From assembly GCA_019118325.1 (NCBI GenBank), contig DWZE01000059.1, forward strand, positions 1-61,135: 61,135 nt of DNA, given 5' to 3'. The DNA comes from Candidatus Bacteroides intestinavium. Its GTDB lineage: Bacteria; Bacteroidota; Bacteroidia; Bacteroidales; Bacteroidaceae. Positions 17,279 through 26,935 of the stretch are shown in pieces (position 1 is the first letter of the stretch; each line of letters begins with the position of its first letter). Position numbers and translations under genes: made by a program. The notes beneath the pieces are model-generated. The model saw only the letters and a list, made by a program, of their open reading frames with translations. It searched no databases and was not told where the DNA came from.

Positions 17279-20200
17279 ATGAATTATGGGAAAAAGGCCA
17301 TTTTAGTGGCCGGGGCTTTGCTATGCCTTAATTTTAGCGGTTATGCTCAAAGCATATCCATGAAAATGAACGGAGTAACGGTGGAACAAGCCATCGAGGA
17401 ACTCCAGAAGAAAAGCGGTTATTCCTTTGTCTATGTGGGCGGTGACCTGGATTTGGACAAGACGGTCACCATCGATGCCAAGCAATTGCAGGAGGCCATC
17501 GAGCAAATCCTGAAGGGACAGGGAGTGAGTTATGAGATCCAAGGTAAAAACATTGTAATCAGGAAAGGCGCCAAGAAGGCGCAAAAGCCTGCCAAGAAGG
17601 TGACAGGCACAGTCAAGGACGAGACCGGTGAAGCGGTTATCGGTGCATCTATCCGTCTGATTGGTACGGACAAGGGTACTATCACGGACATGGACGGTAA
17701 TTTCTCGCTGGACATGAGCGAGGGCGACGAAATCGAGGTGTCCTACATCGGCTATACGTCGCAGACCATTAAGTACGACGGCCAGGCTCTGGCCATCCGC
17801 TTGAAGGAAGACACGGAGATGCTGGATGAAGTCGTAGTCGTAGGTTACGGTACGATGAAGAAGAAGGACCTGACGGGTGCGGTATCGTCGGTGAAGATGT
17901 CCGATGAACCTATTGGGACGGTGACTTCTGTCAGTCAGGTGTTGGCTGGTAAGGCAGCCGGTCTGCAGGTCAATACGGTCAGTGCACAGCCGGGTGGTGG
18001 AACTAATTTCCGCATCCGTGGTGCGGGTTCTTCTGATATTGCAGGGAATAACCCGTTGATTATCATCGACGGTTTCCCGGTGAATGATCCTGGTACGGTA
18101 GGTGGAGGCTATTATAGTTCCGGTAATCAAGATAACGTATTGGCTTCTATCAATCCGAGCGATATTGAGTCCATCGAAGTCCTGAAAGACGCCAGTTCTA
18201 CGGCCATCTATGGTTCACGTGCCGGTAACGGTGTGATCATCATCACGACCAAGCGCGGTAAGTCCGGTGCAGCACAGGTGCATTATTCCGGTACTGCTTC
18301 CTTGCAGACAATGGCAAGGGAGTATGAGATGCTGGATGCCACTTCATTTATGAAGTTAACCAATGCTTCCCTGCGTGAACAATGGATGTATGAAAACAAT
18401 ATCGGTATTTTCGGTGGTGGCAGTGAAGCAGATGCAGCTTCTCCTTTTGTTCCTAAATATACGGATGCGGAGATTGCAAATCCTGTTCGCAATACGGATT
18501 GGTTGGGAGCTGTACTTCGTACGGGTTTCCAGACTACGCACAACGTATCTATTAACGGTGGTACGGACAATACGCAGTATATGATTTCTGGTAACTTCAC
18601 CATGCAGGACGGTGTGGTAAAGAACAACGGTATGGATCGTTATTCGCTGCGCGTCAATTTGGACCAACGTCTCAGCAAGTATGTGAAGATGGGGTTGAAC
18701 CTGACAGCTACCCGCACTCAGTATGACAACGTGCCTTTGGGCGACGGCGACAGTGAATATGCCAGTATCTTGGTAGCTGCGGCCCGCTTCAATCCGCTGA
18801 TGCCTATCCGCGATGAGAATGGTGACTGGACGATGAATCCAGAAGCAACTTTTTTGCCTAACCCCGTTTCCTTGCTGGATGTTACTGATAAAACGTTGAA
18901 AGATAGATTGCTGGGGACTTTCTATGTGGATATTGAGCCTATTAAGGACTTGCACATCAAGGGTAACTTCGGTTTAGACCGCTTGGCGCAGAAGCGCTCG
19001 ACCTATCTGCCGACTACTACCTTGTACGGACAGAAAATGAATGGGCAAGCTACTATAGCGCAGGGTGATGCCAACGACTACCTGATGGAGTTGACCGCTA
19101 CGTATACGAAGACTTTCGGCGACCACAGCATCAATGCTTTGTTGGGACACTCCTACCAAAGCTTCCACCGCGAAGGCTTCAATGCCGGTAATAACGATTT
19201 CTTGATGGACTCTTTCCTGTACAACAACTTAGGAGCCGGTAATGCTGACAAACCCTCAGTCGGTTCTTTCTCTAATGTATCGAAAGTTTCTTCTTTCTTT
19301 GCACGCTTGAATTATACGTGGAAAGACCGTTATCTGTTGACGGCCTCCCTGCGTGCCGATGGTTCTTCCAACTTTGCAGAAGGCAATCGTTGGGGTTACT
19401 TCCCCTCGGTCGCTTTGGGTTGGCGTTTCTCGGAAGAAAACTTCATGCAGAATTTGAAGGATGTCATCTCCAATGGTAAACTGCGTTTGAGTTATGGTCA
19501 AACCGGTAACTCGAATGTAGGCAATAAAGCCATGAGTTTCTATGGCGTGGGCAACAACAATATCTTTGGTTCGACTTCCGTGGTAGGTGTGTACCTGACG
19601 CAGCTGGGCAATCCTGATCTGACGTGGGAAACTAGTAAGGAGTGGAACATTGGTCTGGACTTGGGTTTCCTTAACAACCGTATCAACATGACGGCTGAAT
19701 ACTTCCACCGCAATGTATCTGACTTGTTGACTACTCGTCCGCTGCTTTCCTACAATGAAGTGTCTTCGATTGTGGCTAATAGTGGTGAAACTGTCAGCCA
19801 AGGTGTGGAACTGACCATCAATACCTATAACATCCAAACAAAAGATTTTACATGGAACACGGATTTCACGTTCTCTCTTTACCGTGATGATTGGAAGGAA
19901 CGTGTAGATAGCTGGGTGCCGAGTGCATGGGAAAGCTATGATGGTCCGATGCGTTATTGGTCTGGCTATCTCTCCGATGGTTTAATTCAACCGGGTGAAG
20001 AAGTCCCTTGGCAGGACGGTGCATTGCCTGGGCAGGTTAAGATTAAGGATATTGATGGCTTTGTATACAATGCAGACGGTTCCTACCAAGTAGATGAACA
20101 CGGAATTCCTTTGAAGACCGGTAAACCTGACGGTAAGTTGGACGATGCGGACAAGGTGATTTATGGTCGTCAAGAACCCGGCTTTATGATGGGTTTCAAC

Positions 20201-20656
20201 AATACACTTCGTTGGAAAAATTTTGATTTCAACATCTATTTTTACGGTGAGTTCAATAAGTTGATGAATTCGAACTATAAGAAATATTGGGTTTCTTATA
20301 ATATTGGTGATTTACGCCGCGGTTACAATTTGCCGGCATCAGCAATGGATGTTTGGAGTACAGAAAATCCCAATGGTACATTGCCGGGATTTTTGCAAAG
20401 TTATAGCATATATGGCCCGGGTGATTATTATTTGGAGAAAATTTGGTTCATCCGTTGCCGCAATATCACGCTGGGTTACAACATCCCGGTCAAGACCAAC
20501 AAGCATATCTTGTCCAACTTGCGCGTCTATGTGGACGTCAACAATCCCTTCATGTTCACAAACTATGGAGGCCTTGATCCCGAAACGGACAGCTCGGCTA
20601 AATGGGCTTATCCTAATGTCCGTACCTATAGCTTGGGTGTAGATATTACGTTTTAA
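17279..20656 (+). CDS. SusC/RagA-type TonB-dependent transporter with STN domain
   Basis: A 1125-residue outer-membrane oligosaccharide importer. The signal peptide ends at GYAQ. An STN signalling domain (about residues 25-95) is followed by a carboxypeptidase-D-like domain from about 106 (VTGTVKDETGEAVIGAS), a TonB-box-like DEVVVVGYG near 183, the plug and the 22-strand barrel ending in VDITF. The STN domain ties it to the FecR/sigma pair. With SusD it forms a lidded uptake complex powered by TonB. The susD start codon follows by 25 bp. Confidence 0.96.
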   Translation: MNYGKKAILVAGALLCLNFSGYAQSISMKMNGVTVEQAIEELQKKSGYSFVYVGGDLDLDKTVTIDAKQLQEAIEQILKGQGVSYEIQGKNIVIRKGAKKAQKPAKKVTGTVKDETGEAVIGASIRLIGTDKGTITDMDGNFSLDMSEGDEIEVSYIGYTSQTIKYDGQALAIRLKEDTEMLDEVVVVGYGTMKKKDLTGAVSSVKMSDEPIGTVTSVSQVLAGKAAGLQVNTVSAQPGGGTNFRIRGAGSSDIAGNNPLIIIDGFPVNDPGTVGGGYYSSGNQDNVLASINPSDIESIEVLKDASSTAIYGSRAGNGVIIITTKRGKSGAAQVHYSGTASLQTMAREYEMLDATSFMKLTNASLREQWMYENNIGIFGGGSEADAASPFVPKYTDAEIANPVRNTDWLGAVLRTGFQTTHNVSINGGTDNTQYMISGNFTMQDGVVKNNGMDRYSLRVNLDQRLSKYVKMGLNLTATRTQYDNVPLGDGDSEYASILVAAARFNPLMPIRDENGDWTMNPEATFLPNPVSLLDVTDKTLKDRLLGTFYVDIEPIKDLHIKGNFGLDRLAQKRSTYLPTTTLYGQKMNGQATIAQGDANDYLMELTATYTKTFGDHSINALLGHSYQSFHREGFNAGNNDFLMDSFLYNNLGAGNADKPSVGSFSNVSKVSSFFARLNYTWKDRYLLTASLRADGSSNFAEGNRWGYFPSVALGWRFSEENFMQNLKDVISNGKLRLSYGQTGNSNVGNKAMSFYGVGNNNIFGSTSVVGVYLTQLGNPDLTWETSKEWNIGLDLGFLNNRINMTAEYFHRNVSDLLTTRPLLSYNEVSSIVANSGETVSQGVELTINTYNIQTKDFTWNTDFTFSLYRDDWKERVDSWVPSAWESYDGPMRYWSGYLSDGLIQPGEEVPWQDGALPGQVKIKDIDGFVYNADGSYQVDEHGIPLKTGKPDGKLDDADKVIYGRQEPGFMMGFNNTLRWKNFDFNIYFYGEFNKLMNSNYKKYWVSYNIGDLRRGYNLPASAMDVWSTENPNGTLPGFLQSYSIYGPGDYYLEKIWFIRCRNITLGYNIPVKTNKHILSNLRVYVDVNNPFMFTNYGGLDPETDSSAKWAYPNVRTYSLGVDITF

Positions 20657-20680
20657 TTGATTATAAAAATAGAATTTGTC

Positions 20681-22177
20681 ATGAAGAAAATATATTTAAG
20701 TGCATGTGCTGTGAGTGCCCTCTTCGGATTGTTCACTTCTTGCATGGATTTGGAACCCGAAGATTACAGCAATATCAATACGACGATTTTCCCTCAGACG
20801 GAAGCAGATGCCATGGCATTGATGACTGCCAATGTCTATGCTACATTTAGAAACAACTCTTATGGCGGCATCTTCAACAATGCCACTGGCGTGCAGACCA
20901 TTGGTGAGATGACTACTGATTTGGGTGCTTGTTGTTGGGGTGGTACGGCTTGGGTTCCTTTGCAGCAGCATCTTTGGGATTCGAATCATCAGTATTCAAC
21001 CATTAATTATACTAATTTCGCCAAGGATTTGGGTAAAATGCTCTTGACTCAGGATCGTATTAAGGATATTCCCATGGATGAAAACGTGAAAGCCCGCTTT
21101 GAAGCGGAGATCCATTTGGGTCGTGGTTGGTTGGGCTACTTGTTGTGGGATTTCTATGGTCCGGTACCTTTGGCAACTTTGGAAGAGTTGAACAACCCGT
21201 TGAATGATGTGATTGTGCCGCGTGCCTCGGAAGACGAAATGAAGTCGTTTATCGAGACAGAGTTGAAAGCGGCTATCGAAAGCTCGGCATTGCCGACAAA
21301 AGCCTCTGCAGACGAATACGGTCGTTTCGACAAGGGATTGGCCTATACGGTTCTGATGAAATATTATATGGAAGCCGGGGAGTGGGCTAATGCGGAAGCA
21401 TGTGGCCGTGAGTTGATGAAGCCGGAATATGGTTATGACTTGATGGAACATTATGCTGATATTTTCACGTTGGAGAATGAGCAGAACAAAGAGATTATCT
21501 TTGCTTGCGTGGAACAACGTGGTGTAAGTCTGCAGTTGTGGCACGATCATGCATTGCCTGGTAATTATCCAGTAACCAATACTGCAATCCAGCGTTGGGA
21601 TGGTTATAAAGTACCGTGGGCTTTCTATCATACTTTTGAGAGCGGGGATGAACGTTTGCAATCTTTGGTCGGTGAATATGTCGGTTCGGATGGTGTCGAG
21701 TTCAATGAAGCATATGACAAGACTATTCATTCCACTATTTATGGTCAAGGTGCAGTACCTGTTAAATACGGTGAAGACCCCAATTCAACGGGTGACGGTA
21801 GCCAGATAGACTGGATTGTTTATCGTTATGCTGATGTGCTGACTTTGTTGGCTGAAGCTATTGTTCGTAACGGCAATGCCGTGACGCAGGAAGCGGTTGA
21901 TTTGTTGAACAAGATTCGTACACGTGCCACATTGCAGCCTAGGACTTTGAGTGATTATCCTGATGTTCAAGCCTTCTTAGATGATGTTTTGCTGGAACGC
22001 GGTCATGAACTGTGGTGGGAAGGCAACCGTCGTACGGATTTGATCCGTCATGGAAAATTTGTTCAGTCTGCAATAGACCGTGGTGAACAATCAGCAGATT
22101 ATCGTACTCGGTTTGCTATACCTCAAAGTGTAATCAACGAAGGTAAAGGTAAGATAGCACAGAACGAGGGCTATTAA
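20681..22177 (+). CDS. SusD/RagB-type glycan-binding lipoprotein
   Basis: A 498-residue surface lipoprotein. The signal peptide has a lipobox ending TSC (Cys21), followed by acidic residues typical of surface export. The TPR-like SusD fold is indicated by the N-terminal DAMALMTANVYATFRN, the central LGRGWLGYLLWDFYGPVPL and the C-terminal LLNKIRTRA with ERGHELWWEGNRRTDLIR. It caps the SusC pore and delivers oligosaccharides. ATG 20681 is used because the upstream extension is outside the signal peptide. A terminator follows at 22202. Confidence 0.96.
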   Translation: MKKIYLSACAVSALFGLFTSCMDLEPEDYSNINTTIFPQTEADAMALMTANVYATFRNNSYGGIFNNATGVQTIGEMTTDLGACCWGGTAWVPLQQHLWDSNHQYSTINYTNFAKDLGKMLLTQDRIKDIPMDENVKARFEAEIHLGRGWLGYLLWDFYGPVPLATLEELNNPLNDVIVPRASEDEMKSFIETELKAAIESSALPTKASADEYGRFDKGLAYTVLMKYYMEAGEWANAEACGRELMKPEYGYDLMEHYADIFTLENEQNKEIIFACVEQRGVSLQLWHDHALPGNYPVTNTAIQRWDGYKVPWAFYHTFESGDERLQSLVGEYVGSDGVEFNEAYDKTIHSTIYGQGAVPVKYGEDPNSTGDGSQIDWIVYRYADVLTLLAEAIVRNGNAVTQEAVDLLNKIRTRATLQPRTLSDYPDVQAFLDDVLLERGHELWWEGNRRTDLIRHGKFVQSAIDRGEQSADYRTRFAIPQSVINEGKGKIAQNEGY

Positions 22178-22201
22178 TCAGATAAGCCCATTTATCTTTG
22201 A

Positions 22202-22262
22202 GAGGGTGTGTCAAAAAGGGGAATTCGGTTACCGATTAGATTTTGACATGCCCTCTTTTTTT
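22202..22262 (+). terminator. Terminator after susD
   Basis: GAGGGTGTGTCAAAA pairs with TTTTGACATGCCCTC, giving a long stem with one mismatch and a TTTTTTT tail. It separates susCD from the enzyme genes. The remainder of 22178-22480 shows nothing I can assign apart from a possible weak promoter near 22396. Confidence 0.85.
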
Positions 22263-22480
22263 AAAAAAAATGAATGTCCGTATTCTCCCCGGTTATGCTT
22301 TTGCAAGGATGCTATGCTTCACTCGACATAGAAGCAATGATAAATGGCAAAGTATCCAATAATACTTGGTCATAGAAGCTTGCTTATCTCATTCTTTGTT
22401 TAGGCAATCTGTGGATATTCAGATTTTGAGACATGACACAAACAGACAACATATATACATATTCTAACTAATGTAGTATC

Positions 22481-23956
22481 ATGAAACTTAATTTCCTATT
22501 TGGGGCAGCCTTGTCTTTTTGTACAGGACTGTTGTATGCCCAAGAAGCCCCGATAGAACCAGTATCTCCGTTGAGGAATCCGGAAAGAGGCTATCATGTA
22601 GAATGCAATTATTTTGTCCACAACTTCGTAAACCCGTTTGATGCTTCGGAGAAGTACCCGGAAACTTTTATCGACAACCGTTTGGAACGTTGCCAGGCAG
22701 AAGGAGATAGTCTGACATTGACCCAGCTGTATCTTTATTTATCAGACTATGTGGATCGCGACCTGCCTCCGGAAGCGTTTGACCATATGCAGACGATCTT
22801 TGATGATGTGAAAACGCATGGTTTCAAGGTTATCTTGCGTTTTGCCTATAATTACAAAGGACTGAATGCCTATGGGGGTGAAACGGAAGAATCCATCATG
22901 CGGCATTTGGAGCAGTTGCGCCCCTTCCTGCAAAAGAACAATGGCCTGATTGCCACCTGCCAAGTCGGCTTTATCGGTGCTTGGGGCGAATGGCACACTT
23001 CTCCTCTCAGCCAAAATCAAGAAGCCAAGAACCGCTTGGTCAATACGCTGTTGGACATCTTCCCGAAAGAGTATTGCCTGCAACTTCGCTACCCCAAGCA
23101 GAAGCGGCCGTTGAAACTGAAGCATCCGGAAGATTGGAGACGGATAGGCTTTGCCAATGATTATTTCACGGCCGGGGAACATTCTCATGCACCGGAAAAT
23201 GATTTTGTGCCCGGAGATGATAATTACAATATGGTCCTCCAAGATGCTGCCTATTTCTTTATGAGTGGAGAGATTCCCTATGCAGAGAATACGGAATGGG
23301 GGTTACATGACCTAATCAGCGTGGACCGCTCCTTGCAAATCCTGCGCGACCATCATTATTCGGCTTTTGACATTACGCAGAATACGGAGTTGAACATTCG
23401 TCACTGGAAGCATTATGCGCTTTATCCGGAGAAGTTGGATTCGTTGCAGATCCCTTATGACATCAGTTATTTCAGAAACGCGCAGGGGAAGATGGTCTCC
23501 CGTTCGGCCTACGACTTCATTCGGGATCATCTGGGATACCGCTTATATTTGACAAAAGCCTCCTTGGACAAGGAAGGCGGGCAACTGGTTTATTCGATTG
23601 GGTTGAAGAACACAGGATTTGCGACGGTCGTCAACCCGCATCCTGTGTATCTCCTTTTGATCAATGCCGAAGATGAGGTGGTGTCAAAAGTTCGCTTAGA
23701 GGGCGTTTGCGCAAAAGATTGGCAACCCTACCGCCAAACTTCCGGAAACTATGAGACGATTCCTTATACGCTGAAAGGAAAAATTCCTCTATCTTTGGAA
23801 GCCGGTACCTACAGAGTGGCGATTTGGATGCCGGATGCACAGACATCCTTGCAACATTGTCCGCTATATGATATCCGGTGGGTGGAAGAGAACGGGTTGC
23901 AGCATTGGAGCAATGGGCAATATCTGGCTAATATAATAGGAAAGATTAAGTGGTAA
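22481..23956 (+). CDS. DUF4874/DUF4832 secreted protein (first copy)
   Basis: A 491-residue exported protein with a signal peptide ending LLYAQ. The N-terminal half carries NPERGYHVECNYFVHN and GFIGAWGEWHTS, which mark DUF4874, a TIM-barrel-like domain. The C-terminal half has the DUF4832 pattern FIRDHLGYRLYL and a beta-sandwich with YRVAIWMPDA. The acidic residues of the GEWH motif look catalytic, but no activity is established for the family to my knowledge. A paralogue lies at 25324 in the same locus, so the pair probably acts on the same glycan. Confidence 0.88.
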   Translation: MKLNFLFGAALSFCTGLLYAQEAPIEPVSPLRNPERGYHVECNYFVHNFVNPFDASEKYPETFIDNRLERCQAEGDSLTLTQLYLYLSDYVDRDLPPEAFDHMQTIFDDVKTHGFKVILRFAYNYKGLNAYGGETEESIMRHLEQLRPFLQKNNGLIATCQVGFIGAWGEWHTSPLSQNQEAKNRLVNTLLDIFPKEYCLQLRYPKQKRPLKLKHPEDWRRIGFANDYFTAGEHSHAPENDFVPGDDNYNMVLQDAAYFFMSGEIPYAENTEWGLHDLISVDRSLQILRDHHYSAFDITQNTELNIRHWKHYALYPEKLDSLQIPYDISYFRNAQGKMVSRSAYDFIRDHLGYRLYLTKASLDKEGGQLVYSIGLKNTGFATVVNPHPVYLLLINAEDEVVSKVRLEGVCAKDWQPYRQTSGNYETIPYTLKGKIPLSLEAGTYRVAIWMPDAQTSLQHCPLYDIRWVEENGLQHWSNGQYLANIIGKIKW

Positions 23957-23985
23957 GTTCTTCAGATTTAAATGAAACTATCTTT

Positions 23986-24101
23986 GGAGGAGTTAAGAAG
24001 TTAAGCCAACACCTTCTGTGTATGCAGTTCATGGACTTACTATCGGCTTAACTCCTAACGGAGCAAAGCGGAGTGATAACTTTCTTCACTTCTTAACTCC
24101 T
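23986..24101. repeat. Palindromic element, 8-bp-unit family (P5a)
   Basis: The left arm is built of 8-bp units (GGAGTTAA, GAAGTTAA). The inverted right arm ends CTTCACTTCTTAACTCC, with an inner CGGCTTAACTCC. It fills the gap between the first DUF4832 gene and the GH16 gene. Copy two at 29586 has three units instead of two. Similarity between the copies continues through the following A/T-rich leader to AACATCTACTTA, just before the downstream start codon. Confidence 0.9.
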
Positions 24102-24131
24102 AGAATATAAACTAAATATTAACATCTACTT

Positions 24132-25334
24132 ATGAATAGAAAACTGATACATAGCATATGGGTGGTCGGATGTCTGATGGGATTGGGTTGCCTGTCACCG
24201 GCCGCTGCACAGGACTATCCAGCCAGTCCGTTGGATAAAGAAGGCTACCGCCTGATTTTTCATGATGAATTTGATGGCGAGGAACTTGACCGCTCCAAGT
24301 GGATTCCCGAGTACCTGCCTTCCTGGCCGAAAGACAGGAGCGTATGCCGGCCCACTTATGAAATGAAAGACGGCATTCTTCGACTGACGATTGATAAGGA
24401 TTCGAAGAACGAGTTCGACAAAGGCATGTACATATCTGGTTTCATGAGCGCCAGTCGTACAGGTATGCATCATTATGATCCCAAGCGGAAAGCGCTTCAT
24501 GATATCAAGACGGAAGCTACGCAAATCAACCAGTATGGCTATTATGAGATGCGGGCCAAGATGCAGGCCGGAGGAGGCGTACATTGTGCCTGGTGGCTGA
24601 TAGGTTTCGAGGATAATCCGAATCAGACGTGCGAAATAGATATCTTCGAGATTCTGGGGACAGATGTCAATCGCATCTGGTCTACTGTGCATAGTTGGAA
24701 AGACACCACTATCACGTATCACACGGAGCATCCTTGGTTTGCCAATAAGAAACTGGCGGAGGAATTTCATGTGTATGGCTTCGACTGGACACCCGAGGGG
24801 GTTACGGTGTATGTGGACGGTGTCCAGGTGATGACGCATCGGGCCGCCATTACCTACCCGTTGGTGCAAATCATTTCGTTCTATGACAATCGGGCGGCAA
24901 AAGGTGCCTGGACAGGAACGTATGACCCTTCTGTGCCTTACCCGAAGAGTTTCGACATCGACTATATCCGTATGTACAAGAAGATACCGGAGGGATATCA
25001 CGCCCTGCCGGAGCATGAGTTGCGGATTACCGGCATTGACCCGGCCCGTTTGCAGCTGAATGAAGGCGAAGCGGTCTTACGGGATATGGACGGACATGTG
25101 ACTCGCGAGTTGCTGTACACGCCTTCTTATGTGAATGTGCATTACAATGACGGGACGGTCACCCAGCAGTTTGTGGAGTGGGAACCGTTGAGCGATGAGG
25201 CATTCCATAAAGTGCAAGAAGCAGGCACCGTTATGGTAAACGGGAAAATTACCGGACTGCCAGACTCTTTGTTGAATGGGAGAGAAGCAACCTTGATTAT
25301 AACCACTCTTAAAAAAGACAGCGATGAAAAATAA
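24132..25334 (+). CDS. Glycoside hydrolase family 16 enzyme
   Basis: A 400-residue secreted endo-glycosidase with a signal peptide ending AAAQ. The GH16 beta-jelly-roll opens with RLIFHDEFDGEELDRSKW and contains the catalytic signature EIDIFE at residues 168-173 (nucleophile and acid/base glutamates). A C-terminal extension of about 100 residues is beta-rich. GH16 members cut internal beta-1,3/1,4 linkages. In Bacteroidales several act on poly-LacNAc stretches of mucin O-glycans. Its neighbours GH35 and GH89 favour such a host-glycan role here (inference). The stop overlaps the next gene by 11 bp. Confidence 0.92.
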   Translation: MNRKLIHSIWVVGCLMGLGCLSPAAAQDYPASPLDKEGYRLIFHDEFDGEELDRSKWIPEYLPSWPKDRSVCRPTYEMKDGILRLTIDKDSKNEFDKGMYISGFMSASRTGMHHYDPKRKALHDIKTEATQINQYGYYEMRAKMQAGGGVHCAWWLIGFEDNPNQTCEIDIFEILGTDVNRIWSTVHSWKDTTITYHTEHPWFANKKLAEEFHVYGFDWTPEGVTVYVDGVQVMTHRAAITYPLVQIISFYDNRAAKGAWTGTYDPSVPYPKSFDIDYIRMYKKIPEGYHALPEHELRITGIDPARLQLNEGEAVLRDMDGHVTRELLYTPSYVNVHYNDGTVTQQFVEWEPLSDEAFHKVQEAGTVMVNGKITGLPDSLLNGREATLIITTLKKDSDEK

Positions 25335-26895
25335 AATAGCATTATGGGGTATGGCCGGATGTATGGCCGGCTTGTTGACATCTTGCGGAGGAAATGTCCA
25401 GCATCGGTCTTTCCACGGCATTTATGCTGATGAACCGGGAGGAACGGAAGGATTGTATAATCCCGAAAGAGGATTCAGGTTGGAAGTTGCCTTGGATGTG
25501 ACGGAGAAGAACTATGTTTGGGATCCGGAAAATTACCCGGACATCACTTCGTATTTAGACGAACAATCCCAATTGTATGCCTCGGACAGCGTATCCTTGG
25601 TGCAGACCTATTTTTACCTGACCGGAGCAGTGGGGAAAGACCTGACGGAGGAAGATTTTCGGACGATGTCCGTGTTTTTCGATGAGTTGCGCCGCTTGGG
25701 GAAGAAGGCAGTGCTTCGCTTTGCGTATGAAACCCAGTTCATGGGGCGGGCGGAGACTGGTCCTACCCTGGATGACATTATTCGTCATACACAACAACTT
25801 AAGCCCTTCCTGGCTGAGAATAAAGATGTGATTCAAGTGGTACAGGCCGGTATGATTGGTGCGTGGGGCGAATGGCACAGTTCGTTTCATGGGTTGGAGA
25901 AGGATGAAGCTACAAAGCGGACCATTTTGGAGCATATTTGCCAGATGGCTCCCGAAGGCCGTTTTATACAGGTCCGTGTGCCGGCGTACAAGAATCTGTT
26001 GGATTCCACTTCGGCCGATGCCCGGCGGGTATCTTTCCACGACGATTTCATTGTCATCAAACCGCACGTATGGGATGGAGAAATGTCGGAAGGGACTCCC
26101 GCTTATCAGCAGATTGTGCGCGAATCTCCTTATCTTCCGGTGGACGGGGAACTTCCTTGGGGTACTTGGAGTATGAATGAAGACCCGGACAATCCGGAGG
26201 CTGGATGGCTGATAGACGGTCCGCAGACCGCACGGCGTCTGTTTTTGCAACATTTTACTTCCTTGAGTGTCATCCATAACTATAAGGAAAAGAATACGAA
26301 GGATAAATACTCCATGATGTATTGGAAAGAAACGCCTATCTCCGAGGATTTTCTCCAGAAAAACAGAATGCCGGTTTCGGACGCTTATTTCATGAAGATG
26401 GATGGAAGCAAAGTGGAACGGAGTGTGTTTGACTATATCCGCGATCATTTGGGTTACCGAATTGAATTGCAAGCGGTAGATGCACCGAAAACGTTGGCTG
26501 TCGGCGGAACGAATCCGGTGGAAATAACCTTGATTAACCGCGGATTCTCTACGCTCTTCAATGAGCATCCTGTATACCTGGTGCTGGTCGATGCGGAAGG
26601 GGCTGTCGCCCATGAAGTCCTGACCGGGGCCGATGTGCATGATTGGCAACCCTATCAGCCGGGCGACACGACTTACACGTCTCTGGTTCATACCATCCGG
26701 GCTGAACTGTCTGTTCCGGACGGCTTGGCCAAAGGGACTTATCGCTTGGGGCTTTGGATTCCGGACGGTTCGGAACGCTTGCACCGGAATGCTCGCTATG
26801 CCATTCGTTGTGCCAATGGCGATGTGGAGTGGCTGGTGTCTTCCGACGGGAAGTATGGCATTAACATACTGCTGGATGAAGTCGTAGTCCGGTAA
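25324..26895 (+). CDS. DUF4874/DUF4832 lipoprotein (second copy)
   Basis: A 523-residue lipoprotein with a lipobox ending LLTSC (Cys21), so it is membrane-anchored, unlike its soluble paralogue at 22481. It shares NPERGF, MIGAWGEWHSS, DYIRDHLGYR and the C-terminal sandwich (YRLGLWIPDG) with that paralogue. It starts within the last codons of the GH16 gene (11-bp overlap), suggesting translational coupling. The function is unknown. The pairing of soluble and anchored versions is notable. Confidence 0.88.
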   Translation: MKNKIALWGMAGCMAGLLTSCGGNVQHRSFHGIYADEPGGTEGLYNPERGFRLEVALDVTEKNYVWDPENYPDITSYLDEQSQLYASDSVSLVQTYFYLTGAVGKDLTEEDFRTMSVFFDELRRLGKKAVLRFAYETQFMGRAETGPTLDDIIRHTQQLKPFLAENKDVIQVVQAGMIGAWGEWHSSFHGLEKDEATKRTILEHICQMAPEGRFIQVRVPAYKNLLDSTSADARRVSFHDDFIVIKPHVWDGEMSEGTPAYQQIVRESPYLPVDGELPWGTWSMNEDPDNPEAGWLIDGPQTARRLFLQHFTSLSVIHNYKEKNTKDKYSMMYWKETPISEDFLQKNRMPVSDAYFMKMDGSKVERSVFDYIRDHLGYRIELQAVDAPKTLAVGGTNPVEITLINRGFSTLFNEHPVYLVLVDAEGAVAHEVLTGADVHDWQPYQPGDTTYTSLVHTIRAELSVPDGLAKGTYRLGLWIPDGSERLHRNARYAIRCANGDVEWLVSSDGKYGINILLDEVVVR

Positions 26896-26935
26896 TGATT
26901 GTTCCGACGATTTTAAAAACAACATGCAAGACACT